Source: an uncultured Chlorobiaceae bacterium (lineage in GTDB: Bacteria > Bacteroidota > Chlorobiia > Chlorobiales > Chlorobiaceae). From it: a DNA stretch of 34,803 nucleotides. Position numbers and translations under genes: made by a program. Where the stretch lies: positions 1-34,803 of the forward strand of contig CAIXLG010000225.1 in NCBI GenBank assembly GCA_903920215.1. Direction: 5' to 3'. The notes beneath the pieces are model-generated. The model saw only the letters and a list, made by a program, of their open reading frames with translations. It was not told where the DNA came from and did not search any database. Positions 9,258-19,703 of the stretch are shown here, piece by piece (positions within the stretch are counted from its first letter, which is position 1; every line of letters starts with the position of its first letter).

Positions 9258-10208
9258 CTATACAAAGAGCTGCTGCTGGCTGTCCTGACGAAAGCCCCGG
9301 AGAAACTCAGCTGCTTCCATGGGTTTACGGCCTTCAAGCTGAAGCGACAGCACCTCAAGCCAGCCGTCAGAACATGATGCATAAAGTTTTCCATGGTCGA
9401 CGAAAACCGTTCCCGGAGAGAGTGGGGCTGCTTCAGAAAAGGGTGCGCCGGGAGAAGCCTTGAATATTTTCATGGTTTTACCGTTGAAGGTTGTCCATGC
9501 CGTTGGCTTCGTGGCAAGACCCCTGATAAAATCATTGACATTCCTGACCGGTTGCGACCACGAAATACGGGTATTATTGTGGGTAAGCTTGGGAGCTTTT
9601 GAAACGAGCGCTTCATCCTGAGTCGAGACAACCACCTGGCGGGAAGCGATCATGTGCAGGGTATCAGTAACAACACAAGCACCGAGCACTGAGAGACGAG
9701 AGGCAAGATCTGTGGCATTTTCAGCAGGATCAATGACCATGTTCTCCTGAAGGATGATGTTGCCGGTATCAACGCGCTTCTGGAGAAAGAATGTTGTCAC
9801 ACCGGTTTCGCGGTCTCCATTGATAATGGACCAATTAATCGGGGCAGCTCCCCGATATGCCGGAAGGAGTGATGCATGAAGGTTAAAGGCGCCAAGGGCG
9901 GCCTCTTCAAACACTGCAGGTGGCAGAATACGGAAGGCCGCCACTACAATGACATCAGCTCTCTCAGCCGCTACAATTTCAGCAAATTCCTGACTGTTGA
10001 CATCATCAGTTTCATATACCGGCAGCCCAAGAGAAATCGCTGCCTGTTTTACGGGTGATGGTTCAGGCTCGGCATTTTTATTTCTGCGGGGCTTATCAGT
10101 TCCAGTAACGACCAGAATCAGTTCGAACTCATTATTTGCAGCAATAGCTTTCAAAGAGGGAACAGCAAACTCCGGCGTTCCCATAAAAATAATCCGCATG
10201 GCACTCAA
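9258..10208 (-). CDS. fmt: Methionyl-tRNA formyltransferase
   Basis: MRIIFMGTPEFAVPSL, NLHASLLPAYRGAAPINWSIINGDRETGVTTF. True start may be the internal Met at 10199. Confidence 0.95.
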   Translation of the reverse strand: MSAMRIIFMGTPEFAVPSLKAIAANNEFELILVVTGTDKPRRNKNAEPEPSPVKQAAISLGLPVYETDDVNSQEFAEIVAAERADVIVVAAFRILPPAVFEEAALGAFNLHASLLPAYRGAAPINWSIINGDRETGVTTFFLQKRVDTGNIILQENMVIDPAENATDLASRLSVLGACVVTDTLHMIASRQVVVSTQDEALVSKAPKLTHNNTRISWSQPVRNVNDFIRGLATKPTAWTTFNGKTMKIFKASPGAPFSEAAPLSPGTVFVDHGKLYASCSDGWLEVLSLQLEGRKPMEAAEFLRGFRQDSQQQLFV

Positions 10209-10213
10209 GAATA

Positions 10214-10765
10214 TTAAGCTGTAAGAGGTTCACGCGCAATCGGATACGCAGCATTTACATTGCCTGAAGAAAACGCATCAAGCTCTTTCTGGATTTTCCG
10301 ACGGTCGCGCTTCTCCATCCGGTCAACAAAAAGAGTGCCGTTAAGGTGGTCTATCTCATGCTGAAGCACTCTTGCATACATGCCGGAAAACTCCCCGGTG
10401 ATCTCTTCAAAATGTTCGTTACGGAATTTTAAGGTAATAGCAGCCGGACGTTCCACATCACCATGAACGCCGGGAAGGCTTAAACATCCCTCTTCCATGT
10501 CGTTGTAGCCCCTGACTGCAAGAATATGGGGGTTGATAACCACCATCGGCGCTGCATCAGCATAGCTCTTCAGACCGGAAATATCCATCACAAGGAGCCG
10601 AAGCGAATGGCCTACCTGAGGAGCGGCCAGACCGATGCCCGAAGCATTGCGCATGGTCTCAAACATAAAGGCGATAAGCTCTTCAATTCCACTGTCTATG
10701 CCTTTCAGTGGCTTGGCTTTCTTTCGAAGTATATCGTCGCTATAAATATTGATCGGTAATACCAT
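10214..10765 (-). CDS. def: Peptide deformylase
   Basis: GIGLAAPQVG, EEGCLSLPG and QHEIDHLNGTLFVDRM, the three diagnostic motifs. Confidence 0.96.
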   Translation of the reverse strand: MVLPINIYSDDILRKKAKPLKGIDSGIEELIAFMFETMRNASGIGLAAPQVGHSLRLLVMDISGLKSYADAAPMVVINPHILAVRGYNDMEEGCLSLPGVHGDVERPAAITLKFRNEHFEEITGEFSGMYARVLQHEIDHLNGTLFVDRMEKRDRRKIQKELDAFSSGNVNAAYPIAREPLTA

Positions 10766-10911
10766 AAATCACACTACGTTTATTTGATGTGTCTGGAACC
10801 TTTCTGACTGGCTAAAAGTTGCCCAGCCAATGCCAAGGTCTCTTCACTTGATGAGCAAATAATATGAAGCCCCGCGAAATTTCCAAAGTCTAAATAGAAA
10901 ATGCTGGTAAG

Positions 10912-13089
10912 TCAGGAGCCACTGGAAGAGCCCGGTTTCTTTTTTTTGTACATTTTTTCAAGCAGCTTTCCAATATCATCAAACCGCAATAAAGCTTTTT
11001 TAACCGTCGACACAGGTGAATTTTCACTGATTTCATCATCTGTAGCTATCTGAACCGGGTAGACAAGAATAAAACTGTTTTTCTGGAAATACCTGTTAAG
11101 ATATAGTGGCATTTTAGCCATTTTACTATGATAGGAAAGGTGGTTTTTCCTGCTCATCACAACAATGAGGTTATCGTCATTTTTCAGTTCCCTCGAAAGA
11201 ACAAGAAAATCATCCCAGTCCTTGAAAACCTTGTACTCTGCATTAATAATGCTTTTGGCGTAGGCCTCCTTCAGATAAGCAAGGGTTTGTTTTGTTGCAT
11301 AAAAAACCAGTGTTGATCCAGTATTTTTTATGACATTGATAATCTTCTGCATCCAGAGGACAAACCCGATTTCATTTTCAGCTCCGGCCGGAATAACCAC
11401 GATCGTTCGCTTTATTGTGGCGAGGGGCTGAACCGGTCTGTAAATAAAGGTCGTGATGTTGCTCCAGCCAAGGATGTTCCCGGATGCACTGCCGAGCAGA
11501 GTGTCAGTAAGGATGCTTTTCTGATGCAATCCTAAAATAAGGTCGGTGATTTTCTGCTCTCTGATGACACCGGTTATGCCATTAACCACATCACTGTCAT
11601 AACGAATCAGCCTTTTCAAATCATAGTCGATAGAGGATGCAGCAACCGCTGCTTTTTCAAGAAGTTTGCCTGCATGCTTTTCTGCAGCATCGTCACTTGT
11701 GGTGTTGTCAGCTACATGAAGGGCATAAATCCCATTTTTGTCTTTATTCGATTTTACGGTTACGCTGAGATTGACCAGCTCGTCTACTGTACTGATGTCG
11801 TTCATGGGAATCAGTATCCGTTCTTCAGCGGCTGCGACACCGCCTTCAGCTATTTCATCAACGGTATCAGCAAGCGCAATATTCTGGGCACCTTTCTCAC
11901 CAACAATTGTTGCAAGCGTGCAGGTTATCAGAATAAACAGGATCGTACCGTTCAAAACGCTCTCATCAAGCAGCCTGACAGGATCACCTTTGAGAGTATA
12001 ACCGGTAATAATGTTATAACCGATCAGCACCGTTGCAAGAGCGAGTGCCGCATGGGCGCTTATCAGTCCAAAGATCAGCCGGCGCTGATCAAGCGAAAAC
12101 CCGAAAACTCTCTGGGTGATCCAGGCTGAAAGATATTTTGCAACCGTAGCGGCAATCGTTATAACCGCAGCAACCTTCAATGTGTTATAATCTTTGAACA
12201 ATGCCCGGATATCGATAAGCATTCCGACACCGATCAGAAAAAACGGTATAAACAGTGCATTACCAACAAACTTGACTCTGTTCATGAGCGGCGAGGTTCG
12301 GGGAATCAGACGGTTCAATGCGAGGCCGCTGAAAAATGCCCCGATAATAGCCTCAACGCCTGCGGCTTCGGCAAGAAAACCGCCAAAAAATACCATAGCC
12401 AGAACAAAGAGGTACTGGAGCACACTGTCGTCGAAGCGCTTGAAAAACCATCGGGCAATCACAGGAAAAAGCAGCAGAACAATCAGACTGAACAGCGTTA
12501 ACCCAATCACAAGCCTTATCCAAAATCCTGTCATCAACTCCCCTGACGAGATTCCGGCAATAACCGCCAGCACCAGCAAGGCAAGGGTATCGGTGATAAT
12601 GGTACCGCCAATAGCGATAGTGACCGCCTTGTTCGTGGCAACACCAAGCTTACTGACTACGGGGTAGATTATAAGGGTATGGGAAGCAAAAATACTGCCG
12701 ATAAGAATTGATGAAAAGAGCGAAAAGTCAAGGATGTAGAGACCGACAAGAATACCGAGAGTAATAGAGATGAAAAATGTATAGAGGCCGAAGAGGATAC
12801 TGTTTCTGCTGTTTTTGCGGAAATCCTCAACATCAATTTCCAATCCGGCAAGAAACATGATATAGAGCAGGCCCACGGTTCCAAACAGAATGATACTGCT
12901 GTCGCGAAGCATCAAATTAAACCCATGGGGCCCAATAACCGCTCCGGCAATAATAAGACTGATCAGACTCGGAATTTTCAGACGGTTAAGCAATAGCGGC
13001 ACAAAAAGAATGATGAAGAGTAGCAGTGAAAACTGTAACACCGGATTCTTCAACGGTAATGAAATATCGATCAAACTCATCAAGACCAT
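10912..13089 (-). CDS. Kef/CPA2-type cation:proton antiporter with long cytosolic C-terminal region
   Basis: Multiple hydrophobic segments; LLFIILFVPLLLNRLKIPSLISLIIAGAVIGPHG and FFSGLALNRLIP. C-terminal about 300 aa looks like universal-stress-protein-type domains. Confidence 0.88.
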   Translation of the reverse strand: MVLMSLIDISLPLKNPVLQFSLLLFIILFVPLLLNRLKIPSLISLIIAGAVIGPHGFNLMLRDSSIILFGTVGLLYIMFLAGLEIDVEDFRKNSRNSILFGLYTFFISITLGILVGLYILDFSLFSSILIGSIFASHTLIIYPVVSKLGVATNKAVTIAIGGTIITDTLALLVLAVIAGISSGELMTGFWIRLVIGLTLFSLIVLLLFPVIARWFFKRFDDSVLQYLFVLAMVFFGGFLAEAAGVEAIIGAFFSGLALNRLIPRTSPLMNRVKFVGNALFIPFFLIGVGMLIDIRALFKDYNTLKVAAVITIAATVAKYLSAWITQRVFGFSLDQRRLIFGLISAHAALALATVLIGYNIITGYTLKGDPVRLLDESVLNGTILFILITCTLATIVGEKGAQNIALADTVDEIAEGGVAAAEERILIPMNDISTVDELVNLSVTVKSNKDKNGIYALHVADNTTSDDAAEKHAGKLLEKAAVAASSIDYDLKRLIRYDSDVVNGITGVIREQKITDLILGLHQKSILTDTLLGSASGNILGWSNITTFIYRPVQPLATIKRTIVVIPAGAENEIGFVLWMQKIINVIKNTGSTLVFYATKQTLAYLKEAYAKSIINAEYKVFKDWDDFLVLSRELKNDDNLIVVMSRKNHLSYHSKMAKMPLYLNRYFQKNSFILVYPVQIATDDEISENSPVSTVKKALLRFDDIGKLLEKMYKKKKPGSSSGS

Positions 13090-13498
13090 CGCTATACAAT
13101 CCAGTTGTTAATCTCTGCACCTACAGCCATTATTACTATGCCGTTACAATACCTTCTTTTAAATCAGGCGATACTGTAAAAAGGCTTAAAAAAGGAACCG
13201 GCGCCAAGGAAAAAACGAAAAAGGACGCTCATATGTTCAGCCGGAAAAATAACTTATCCGGCAATAAATATGCATATCTTTTCAGTTGAACACAAACTGC
13301 AGAATGGGTATCAATCCGGCTGGAAGGCTCCTCTGGTCAAGCAGCATGAAAATTTCCAACATGTTCACTAAACTTGCGCCAACAGTTTTTATTTTCTTTT
13401 TTTACGGGCTGAGATTTACCTTTCTTTCGTTAACGATCAGAGGAAGGCCTGCCAGGATGGCGGGGTTGCATTTCAGTCAGGAACAGGTTCACTAACGC

Positions 13499-14584
13499 AT
13501 GAAAAATCTACAACCTATTTATAAAAAAATAGTCGTAAAAGTCGGCTCGAATGTCATTACCGGTAAAAACGGAGAGCTTGACCTTGAGATTCTCCAGAGT
13601 CTTACCGCCCAAATTGCGCAACTGCAGAAAAAAGGCATTCAGATTATTCTCGTTTCATCGGGTGCCGTCAGTGCCGGCCGATCTGTCATAAAACCTTGCG
13701 GAACCCTGACGCCGGTTGCATCGCGCCAGATTCTTGCTTCTACGGGACAGATAAAGCTTATCAGCACCTATAATGAACTTTTTCTCCGACACAATCTGAT
13801 CACAGCACAGATTCTTGTCACAAAAGGCGATTTTCGGGACAGGCAGCACTATCTCAACATGCAGACATGCTTTACAGCCCTTCTGCAACAGAGCATTGTC
13901 CCCGTCGTTAATGAAAACGATGCCGTTTCAGTGACTGAGCTGATGTTTACCGACAATGATGAACTTTCAGGCCTTATTGCCTCGATGATGGATGTGGAGG
14001 GCTATATCATTCTATCGCATGTTGACGGCCTGTTTGACCTTAAAACAGGTAATGGAGCCATCATCCCGGAAATTGATCCATCAACAAAACATTTTCACCA
14101 ATATATCCATCCTGGAAAATCTGAATTCGGAAGAGGGGGGATGCTGACAAAATGCCATATAGCTCAGAAACTTTCAAAACTGGGAATAACCGTGCATATC
14201 GCCAACGGGCGCACTCCTGATATTCTGCTCTCGGTTCTCGATGGAAAAAAAACCGGCACAAAATTTCTACCGCAAAAGCCAACTCATGGACCAAAACGCT
14301 GGATTGCCAACAGCGAAGGTCTGGAAAAGGGAGCTGTCACCATCAACAAGGGGGCCGAAGCTGCACTGGTCAGCGATGAACAGGCTAACAGTCTTCTCCC
14401 AATCGGGATTGAATCGGTTGAAGGGATATTCTTCAAGGGAGATATTATAAAAATCCTCTCAAAAGAGGGGCAGGCGATCGGTTACGGAATGGCACAATAC
14501 AGCTCGGAAAAAACACTCTCGATCATAGGACAAAAAGGACATAAACCTTTAATCCACTACGATTATCTTTATATAACATCCTGA
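13499..14584 (+). CDS. proB: Glutamate 5-kinase
   Basis: [50 protein letters not shown]-terminal PUA-like region. Confidence 0.95.
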   Translation: MKNLQPIYKKIVVKVGSNVITGKNGELDLEILQSLTAQIAQLQKKGIQIILVSSGAVSAGRSVIKPCGTLTPVASRQILASTGQIKLISTYNELFLRHNLITAQILVTKGDFRDRQHYLNMQTCFTALLQQSIVPVVNENDAVSVTELMFTDNDELSGLIASMMDVEGYIILSHVDGLFDLKTGNGAIIPEIDPSTKHFHQYIHPGKSEFGRGGMLTKCHIAQKLSKLGITVHIANGRTPDILLSVLDGKKTGTKFLPQKPTHGPKRWIANSEGLEKGAVTINKGAEAALVSDEQANSLLPIGIESVEGIFFKGDIIKILSKEGQAIGYGMAQYSSEKTLSIIGQKGHKPLIHYDYLYITS

Positions 14585-14612
14585 AACTGCCAAAGACACT
14601 ATAAGAAGAACC

Positions 14613-15866
14613 ATGCAGGAAACCATCACCGAACAGCTCAAAGCTGTACAGCAGGCAAGCCGGGAGATTGTGACGCTCAGCGATGCCGCCATAAACACTC
14701 TACTGCTTGATCTTGCCGACAGCATTCCTTCGCACCAGGAACTCATCCTCAACGCTAACAGGAAAGATCTGGATCGTATGGATCAGGCTGATCCAATGTA
14801 CGACCGCCTGCTTCTGAACGCTGCGCGGCTTGAAGCCATTGCCGGGGATATCCGCAATGTCGCAACCCTTCCCTCGCCTCTTGATATTGTGCTTGAAAAG
14901 CGGACTCTGCCGAATGGACTTGGCCTGAAAAAAGTCTCCGTTCCAATAGGAGTGATCGGCATCATCTATGAAGCTCGTCCCAATGTGACCTTCGATGTCT
15001 TCGCGCTCTGCCTGAAATCCGGCAATGCCACCGTACTGAAAGGCGGGAGTGATGCCATGTATTCGAACATTGCCATTGTCGATCTCATCCATGCAGTGCT
15101 GAAGAAGCACTCCATCAATCCCGAGACACTTTACCTGCTGCCTTCTGAACGTGAGGCTGCGGCTGTCATGCTCAATGCTGTCGGGTTTATCGACATGATC
15201 ATTCCCCGGGGCAGTCAGAAACTGATCGACTTTGTCCGTAATAATGCAAAGGTTCCGGTCATTGAAACCGGAGCTGGTATTGTGCACACCTATTTCGATA
15301 AAAGCGGTAACCTCGATCTTGGACAAAAGATTGTCTTCAATGCAAAAACCCGACGTCCGAGTGTCTGCAATGCGCTTGATACCCTGGTGATCCATCAGGA
15401 GCGCCTTAATGATCTTGCAGCGCTTGTTAAGCCACTGGCGGAAAAACTGGTAGTTCTCTTTGCTGATGACGCTGCTTATCAGAAACTGAAAGGCTCTTAC
15501 CCTGATGCTCTGCTGCACCGGGCTGAACCGGAACATTTCGGCACTGAGTTCCTCTCTCTGAAGATGTCGGTAAAAACTGTTGCATCTCTGGAAGAAGCGC
15601 TTCGGCACATCGCCCACTACAGCTCACGCCATAGTGAGGCAATTATCACTGATGACACTGCAGCAAAGGAAATATTTTTAAAACGAGTTGATGCTGCGGT
15701 TGTTTATGCAAACACCTCAACGGCATTCACCGATGGCGCCCAGTTCGGACTTGGGGCGGAAATCGGCATCAGCACCCAGAAACTCCATGCAAGAGGTCCA
15801 ATGGCCTTGAAAGAGCTCACCACCTACAAATGGATTATAGAGGGCAACGGCCAAACCAGACCTTAG
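14613..15866 (+). CDS. proA: Gamma-glutamyl phosphate reductase
   Basis: [86 protein letters not shown]. Confidence 0.96.
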   Translation: MQETITEQLKAVQQASREIVTLSDAAINTLLLDLADSIPSHQELILNANRKDLDRMDQADPMYDRLLLNAARLEAIAGDIRNVATLPSPLDIVLEKRTLPNGLGLKKVSVPIGVIGIIYEARPNVTFDVFALCLKSGNATVLKGGSDAMYSNIAIVDLIHAVLKKHSINPETLYLLPSEREAAAVMLNAVGFIDMIIPRGSQKLIDFVRNNAKVPVIETGAGIVHTYFDKSGNLDLGQKIVFNAKTRRPSVCNALDTLVIHQERLNDLAALVKPLAEKLVVLFADDAAYQKLKGSYPDALLHRAEPEHFGTEFLSLKMSVKTVASLEEALRHIAHYSSRHSEAIITDDTAAKEIFLKRVDAAVVYANTSTAFTDGAQFGLGAEIGISTQKLHARGPMALKELTTYKWIIEGNGQTRP

Positions 15867-15872
15867 TACATC

Positions 15873-16565
15873 ATGCTCGAAGCAAAAAACATCAGTAAAT
15901 CATATACACTTCCTGGCCAGAGGACCATACCAATCCTCCGTGGACTAAATCTCACGCTCGGCGAAGGCGAAATGGTTACTGTTATCGGAGCTTCGGGCAG
16001 CGGAAAAACAACACTGCTGAACATGCTCGGCACCCTCGATACCCCTGACGGAGGCGAAATCCTCTTTGACGGGGAACTGCTGTTCATGAATAAAAAATAC
16101 ACGCTCTCTCAGAAAGCGCTGGCAAAATTCAGAAACCGTAAAATTGGTTTTGTCTTTCAGTTCCACCATCTGCTTTCTGACTTTACCGCTATAGAAAATG
16201 TAGCCATGCCGGAGTTTATCGCCACAGGAAAGCTCCAGCCTGCAAAAAAACATGCAGGGGAACTGCTTGCCGGACTCGGGCTCAGTGAGCGGTTTGAGCA
16301 CCTTCCCTCAGAACTCTCAGGTGGTGAACAGCAGCGGGTTGCCATTGCGCGCGCCCTGATGAATAACCCGAAACTTGTTCTGGCGGATGAACCGAGCGGC
16401 AACCTTGACAGCAAGAACAGCCTTATGCTCTATGAGCTTATGGCCAAACTGAGCAAGGAGCGCCGAACCTCTTTTATCATTGTCACCCACAATGAAGAGT
16501 ATGCCTCAATGTCCGATCGATGCCTTCGCATGCAGGACGGTCAGTTGCAGAATTGCGGGGAGTGA
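15873..16565 (+). CDS. lolD: LolD/MacB-like ABC transporter ATP-binding protein
   Basis: Walker [13 protein letters not shown], signature [16 protein letters not shown], Walker [15 protein letters not shown]-loop IIVTHNEEY. Confidence 0.87.
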   Translation: MLEAKNISKSYTLPGQRTIPILRGLNLTLGEGEMVTVIGASGSGKTTLLNMLGTLDTPDGGEILFDGELLFMNKKYTLSQKALAKFRNRKIGFVFQFHHLLSDFTAIENVAMPEFIATGKLQPAKKHAGELLAGLGLSERFEHLPSELSGGEQQRVAIARALMNNPKLVLADEPSGNLDSKNSLMLYELMAKLSKERRTSFIIVTHNEEYASMSDRCLRMQDGQLQNCGE

Positions 16566-16585
16566 AACTTGATACAAAAAAAGCA

Positions 16586-17470
16586 ATGATGGCAAAAGAA
16601 ACAGAGAGCCGCTTTATTGAGGTTAACGGGTTCAATGTTCATTACCGCCTGGCTGGCAGCGGAAAACCGCTTGTTGTGCTGCTGCATGGCAGTTTTCTGA
16701 GTCTCAGATCGTGGCGGCTTGTTTTTGATGGGCTGGCTGAAACCGCATCAGTCATTGCATTTGACCGCCCTGCTTTTGGCTTGACTTCACGCCCTCTCCC
16801 TTCTAAAACCTCGAGGGTGAGTTACACTCCTGAAGCCCAGAGTGATCTGGTTATAACACTGATACATAAACTCGGGTTCAACAAAGCAGTGCTGGTCGGA
16901 AATTCTACGGGCGGCACCATAGCGCTGCTTACTGCGTTACGACACCCGGAAAGTATTGAGAGGCTGGTGCTTGCCGACGCCATGATTTACAGCGGCTATG
17001 CCACCAGTGAGGTGCCTGAGTTTATAAAGCCCGCCTTGAAAGCCATGACTCCGCTTTTTGCCCGCGTGATGAAGTTCATGATCTCCAGGCTGTACAACCG
17101 TCTTATTCGTGCCATGTGGTACAACAAGGAGCGTCTTGGGAGTGATGTTATAACTGCATTTCGAAGTGACCTGATGAATGGTGACTGGTCGAGAGCGTTC
17201 TGGGAGCTTTTCAGCGAAACGCATCATCTCAGACTGGATGAACGGCTGAAAACCATGTCGCGGCAATCCCTCGTCATTACTGGTGAACACGATAGTATGG
17301 TAAAAAAAGAGGAGAGCATCCGCCTTGCCAGTGAGCTTCCCTGTGCGGAACTGCTGGTGATTCCCGATTGCGGGCATCTTCCACAGGAAGAACAGCCGGA
17401 AGCATTTGTAGTTGCAGTGAGGAACTTTCTAAAAACCATCGGGGATCCAGTAAATCAAATTCAAAAATAG
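16586..17470 (+). CDS. Alpha/beta hydrolase fold protein
   Basis: FNVHYRLAGSGKPLVVLLHGSFLSLRSW, nucleophile elbow GNSTGG, C-terminal PDCGHLPQEEQPEAF. A GTG start at 16562 overlapping the upstream gene is also possible. Confidence 0.88.
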   Translation: MMAKETESRFIEVNGFNVHYRLAGSGKPLVVLLHGSFLSLRSWRLVFDGLAETASVIAFDRPAFGLTSRPLPSKTSRVSYTPEAQSDLVITLIHKLGFNKAVLVGNSTGGTIALLTALRHPESIERLVLADAMIYSGYATSEVPEFIKPALKAMTPLFARVMKFMISRLYNRLIRAMWYNKERLGSDVITAFRSDLMNGDWSRAFWELFSETHHLRLDERLKTMSRQSLVITGEHDSMVKKEESIRLASELPCAELLVIPDCGHLPQEEQPEAFVVAVRNFLKTIGDPVNQIQK

Positions 17471-17573
17471 GTTGTAACGGTGATAGCAAGTTACAAAACG
17501 TGCATTTTTGCGTTTAAAAAAGTTAGATTACGACTTAATAGTCGCACTTTCTTACTAACAATTACTTAGAACG

Positions 17574-17828
17574 ATGGCACAAGTCCGCGTCAGAAAAAAA
17601 CACCAGATAACATTACCTGTCCGTATTGCTGAATCAGCAAACATAAAGATGGATGATATGCTTGAGGTTGCTTATAACAATGGAGTTGTGACCCTCATAC
17701 CGGTCTCACGCAAGAAAAGGAAGGAATCTGCCTTGACTTATGCAGGAATTGCACAAGGCGTTTGGGGAAAAAACACCCTTGAAATTGAAGCGGAAATTAA
17801 AAAAAGCCGTGACTCATGGGAACGATAG
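17574..17828 (+). CDS. AbrB/SpoVT-type antitoxin
   Basis: MAQVRVRKKHQITLPVRIAESANIKMDDMLEVAYNNGVVTLIPV swapped-hairpin-type N-terminus; 13-nt overlap with the PIN toxin gene. Confidence 0.85.
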   Translation: MAQVRVRKKHQITLPVRIAESANIKMDDMLEVAYNNGVVTLIPVSRKKRKESALTYAGIAQGVWGKNTLEIEAEIKKSRDSWER

Positions 17829-18277
17829 AGGACAAACTCAAAAGATTACACGGCAATAGAGTCTATCTGGACACCAACGTTTTTATCTACTTTCTGGACC
17901 GAAATCCCGACTACTTTCCGCAGGTTGCCCCTATCATTGAAGCTATCGAATCAGGATTAATCTTGGGTTGTACTGGTGAAGCTGCCATTGCCGAAATATT
18001 AGTCAAACCCTATCAATCCGGTAATCTGGAGCTTGTTGCAAATATCAAGGCATTTTTCAGGATGGAAGATTTTCTGTCGATTTGTCCTCATGATGCAGAA
18101 ACATTTGACTTGGCTTCTCAATTAAGAGCAAAGTACAATCAGAAATTTATCGATGCACTGCATTATGCCACTGCTATTCGGGCTGGATGCAAGTTTATTA
18201 TTACAAACGACAGCGGCATCAAGTCGAATGACTTTCTTGAAGTTATCCTCCTTTCAGCCTTACGTGACAATGAATAA
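17816..18277 (+). CDS. PIN-domain (VapC-like) toxin
   Basis: VYLDTNVFIYFLD, acidic positions in EAAIAEILVKP, KFIDALHYATAIRAG and FIITNDSGIKS. Confidence 0.88.
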   Translation: MGTIEDKLKRLHGNRVYLDTNVFIYFLDRNPDYFPQVAPIIEAIESGLILGCTGEAAIAEILVKPYQSGNLELVANIKAFFRMEDFLSICPHDAETFDLASQLRAKYNQKFIDALHYATAIRAGCKFIITNDSGIKSNDFLEVILLSALRDNE

Positions 18278-18354
18278 CCCGAACGCCTTTCAGAGAGCGG
18301 GGAATAGATTCCTCACAGGAGTTCGGAATGACAATGAGGGGAGATGCCTGACAT

Positions 18355-19467
18355 TCAGGCAAGCAGGACTGCACAGATGCGCTCAATCTCTTCATCTTTC
18401 AGGTAGGGGTGCATGGGCAGTGCAAAGATACGGCTGCTGAGATCCTCGGAAACCGGGAATTCGCCTGCCTGATAGCCTAAAGATGCATAGGCTTTCTGGA
18501 GATGAAGAGGTATTTTGTAGTAGATCATTGATGGAATTCCCTCTTTTTGTAGTGCCTGCATGAGTTGCTCCCGCTCTTCAAATGATGCGGCAAGCACTGA
18601 GTATTGCGCCCATGCCGAGGTGTAGTGCTCCTGAATCCGGGGAACTGCAACTCTATGCTGAAGCCTGTTGCTGTAGAAATCGGCAATACGCTGACGAACT
18701 TCAAGCTCTTCGTCAAAAATGGTAAGTTTTTCGAGAAGGACAACTGCCTGGATTGAATCGAGTCGTCCGTTTATTCCGATACGGTCATTGCTGTACTTGT
18801 CGACTCCACTGCCATGAACCCGGATTGAGCGCAACACTGTGTCGAGCTCTTCATCGTCAGTAAATATCGCACCGCCATCGCCATAACAGCCAAGCGGTTT
18901 TGCCGGAAAAAATGAGGTAGCCCCTGCAAGACCAAAACCGCCTGCTTTTTGACCATTGAAACTACCTCCGAAACTCTGGGCTGCATCTTCAAGAATCCAT
19001 AATTTATAGTCTTCGGCTACCGCTTCGATACGAGTGTAATCAGCCGGCTGTCCGAAAAGATCAACAGGAATAATCGCTTTGGGCTTCAATCCCCTGGCCA
19101 CAGCCTCTTCAACAGCCCGTCCTATAAGTTCCGGATTGATATTGAAGGTATCGGGACAAACATCAACAAACACCGGAGTGGCTCCGGCAAGGCTGATAAC
19201 TTCAGCTGTTGCAACAAAGGTAAAGGGTGTTGTAATAACGGCATCCCCCGGCCCGATGCCTTTTGCCATAAGAGGCATAAGCAGAGCGTCTGTGCCTGAT
19301 GAACAGGAGACACAGTAGCGCGAGCCGACATAGGAAGCAAGACGGGACTCCAGTTCAGTAACTTCCGGGCCCATGATAAAATGGCCACTGTCCAGAATGC
19401 TTTCGATCCGATGAAGAAGTGAAGTGCGAATCCGGTCTTTCTGGGAAAGGAGATCTATAAATTGCAT
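18355..19467 (-). CDS. DegT/DnrJ/EryC1/StrS family PLP-dependent aminotransferase
   Basis: VSCSSGTDALLMPLMAKGIGPGDAVITTPFTFVATAE, LWILEDAAQSFGG, TSFFPAKPLGCYGDGGAIFTDD, RLDSIQAVVL. Confidence 0.94.
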   Translation of the reverse strand: MQFIDLLSQKDRIRTSLLHRIESILDSGHFIMGPEVTELESRLASYVGSRYCVSCSSGTDALLMPLMAKGIGPGDAVITTPFTFVATAEVISLAGATPVFVDVCPDTFNINPELIGRAVEEAVARGLKPKAIIPVDLFGQPADYTRIEAVAEDYKLWILEDAAQSFGGSFNGQKAGGFGLAGATSFFPAKPLGCYGDGGAIFTDDEELDTVLRSIRVHGSGVDKYSNDRIGINGRLDSIQAVVLLEKLTIFDEELEVRQRIADFYSNRLQHRVAVPRIQEHYTSAWAQYSVLAASFEEREQLMQALQKEGIPSMIYYKIPLHLQKAYASLGYQAGEFPVSEDLSSRIFALPMHPYLKDEEIERICAVLLA

Positions 19468-19703
19468 AAGTGTAATGGGTGAAATCTATTAAAACTGTTC
19501 TGGCTAAAATACAGATTCATTTTATTTCTTTTGCTGTATAGCTTGATTCTTTAGAGAAAAGAGAAATCGTCTTAAAGCTTTGTTTATCGCCTTTGATAGT
19601 CGAGATAAGCTGTTTTACAGTTGCCCTCTATTCAATTTTTATGTATATAAAGCCAGTATGCAACATCGTTCGTTCCGGCAATCTGAAGACAATCTCTCTC
19701 AAG

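Noticed and set aside
13240-13262. GCCGGA-N11-TCCGGC inverted repeat in the antiporter/proB intergenic region
   Set aside because: Only a 6-bp stem, not followed by a T-tract and not near a start codon; too weak to call.
14700-15617. Long antisense ORF (305 aa) over proA, and similar antisense ORFs over trpE, lepA, malic enzyme and others
   Set aside because: Shadow frames opposite strongly supported conserved genes; no independent evidence.
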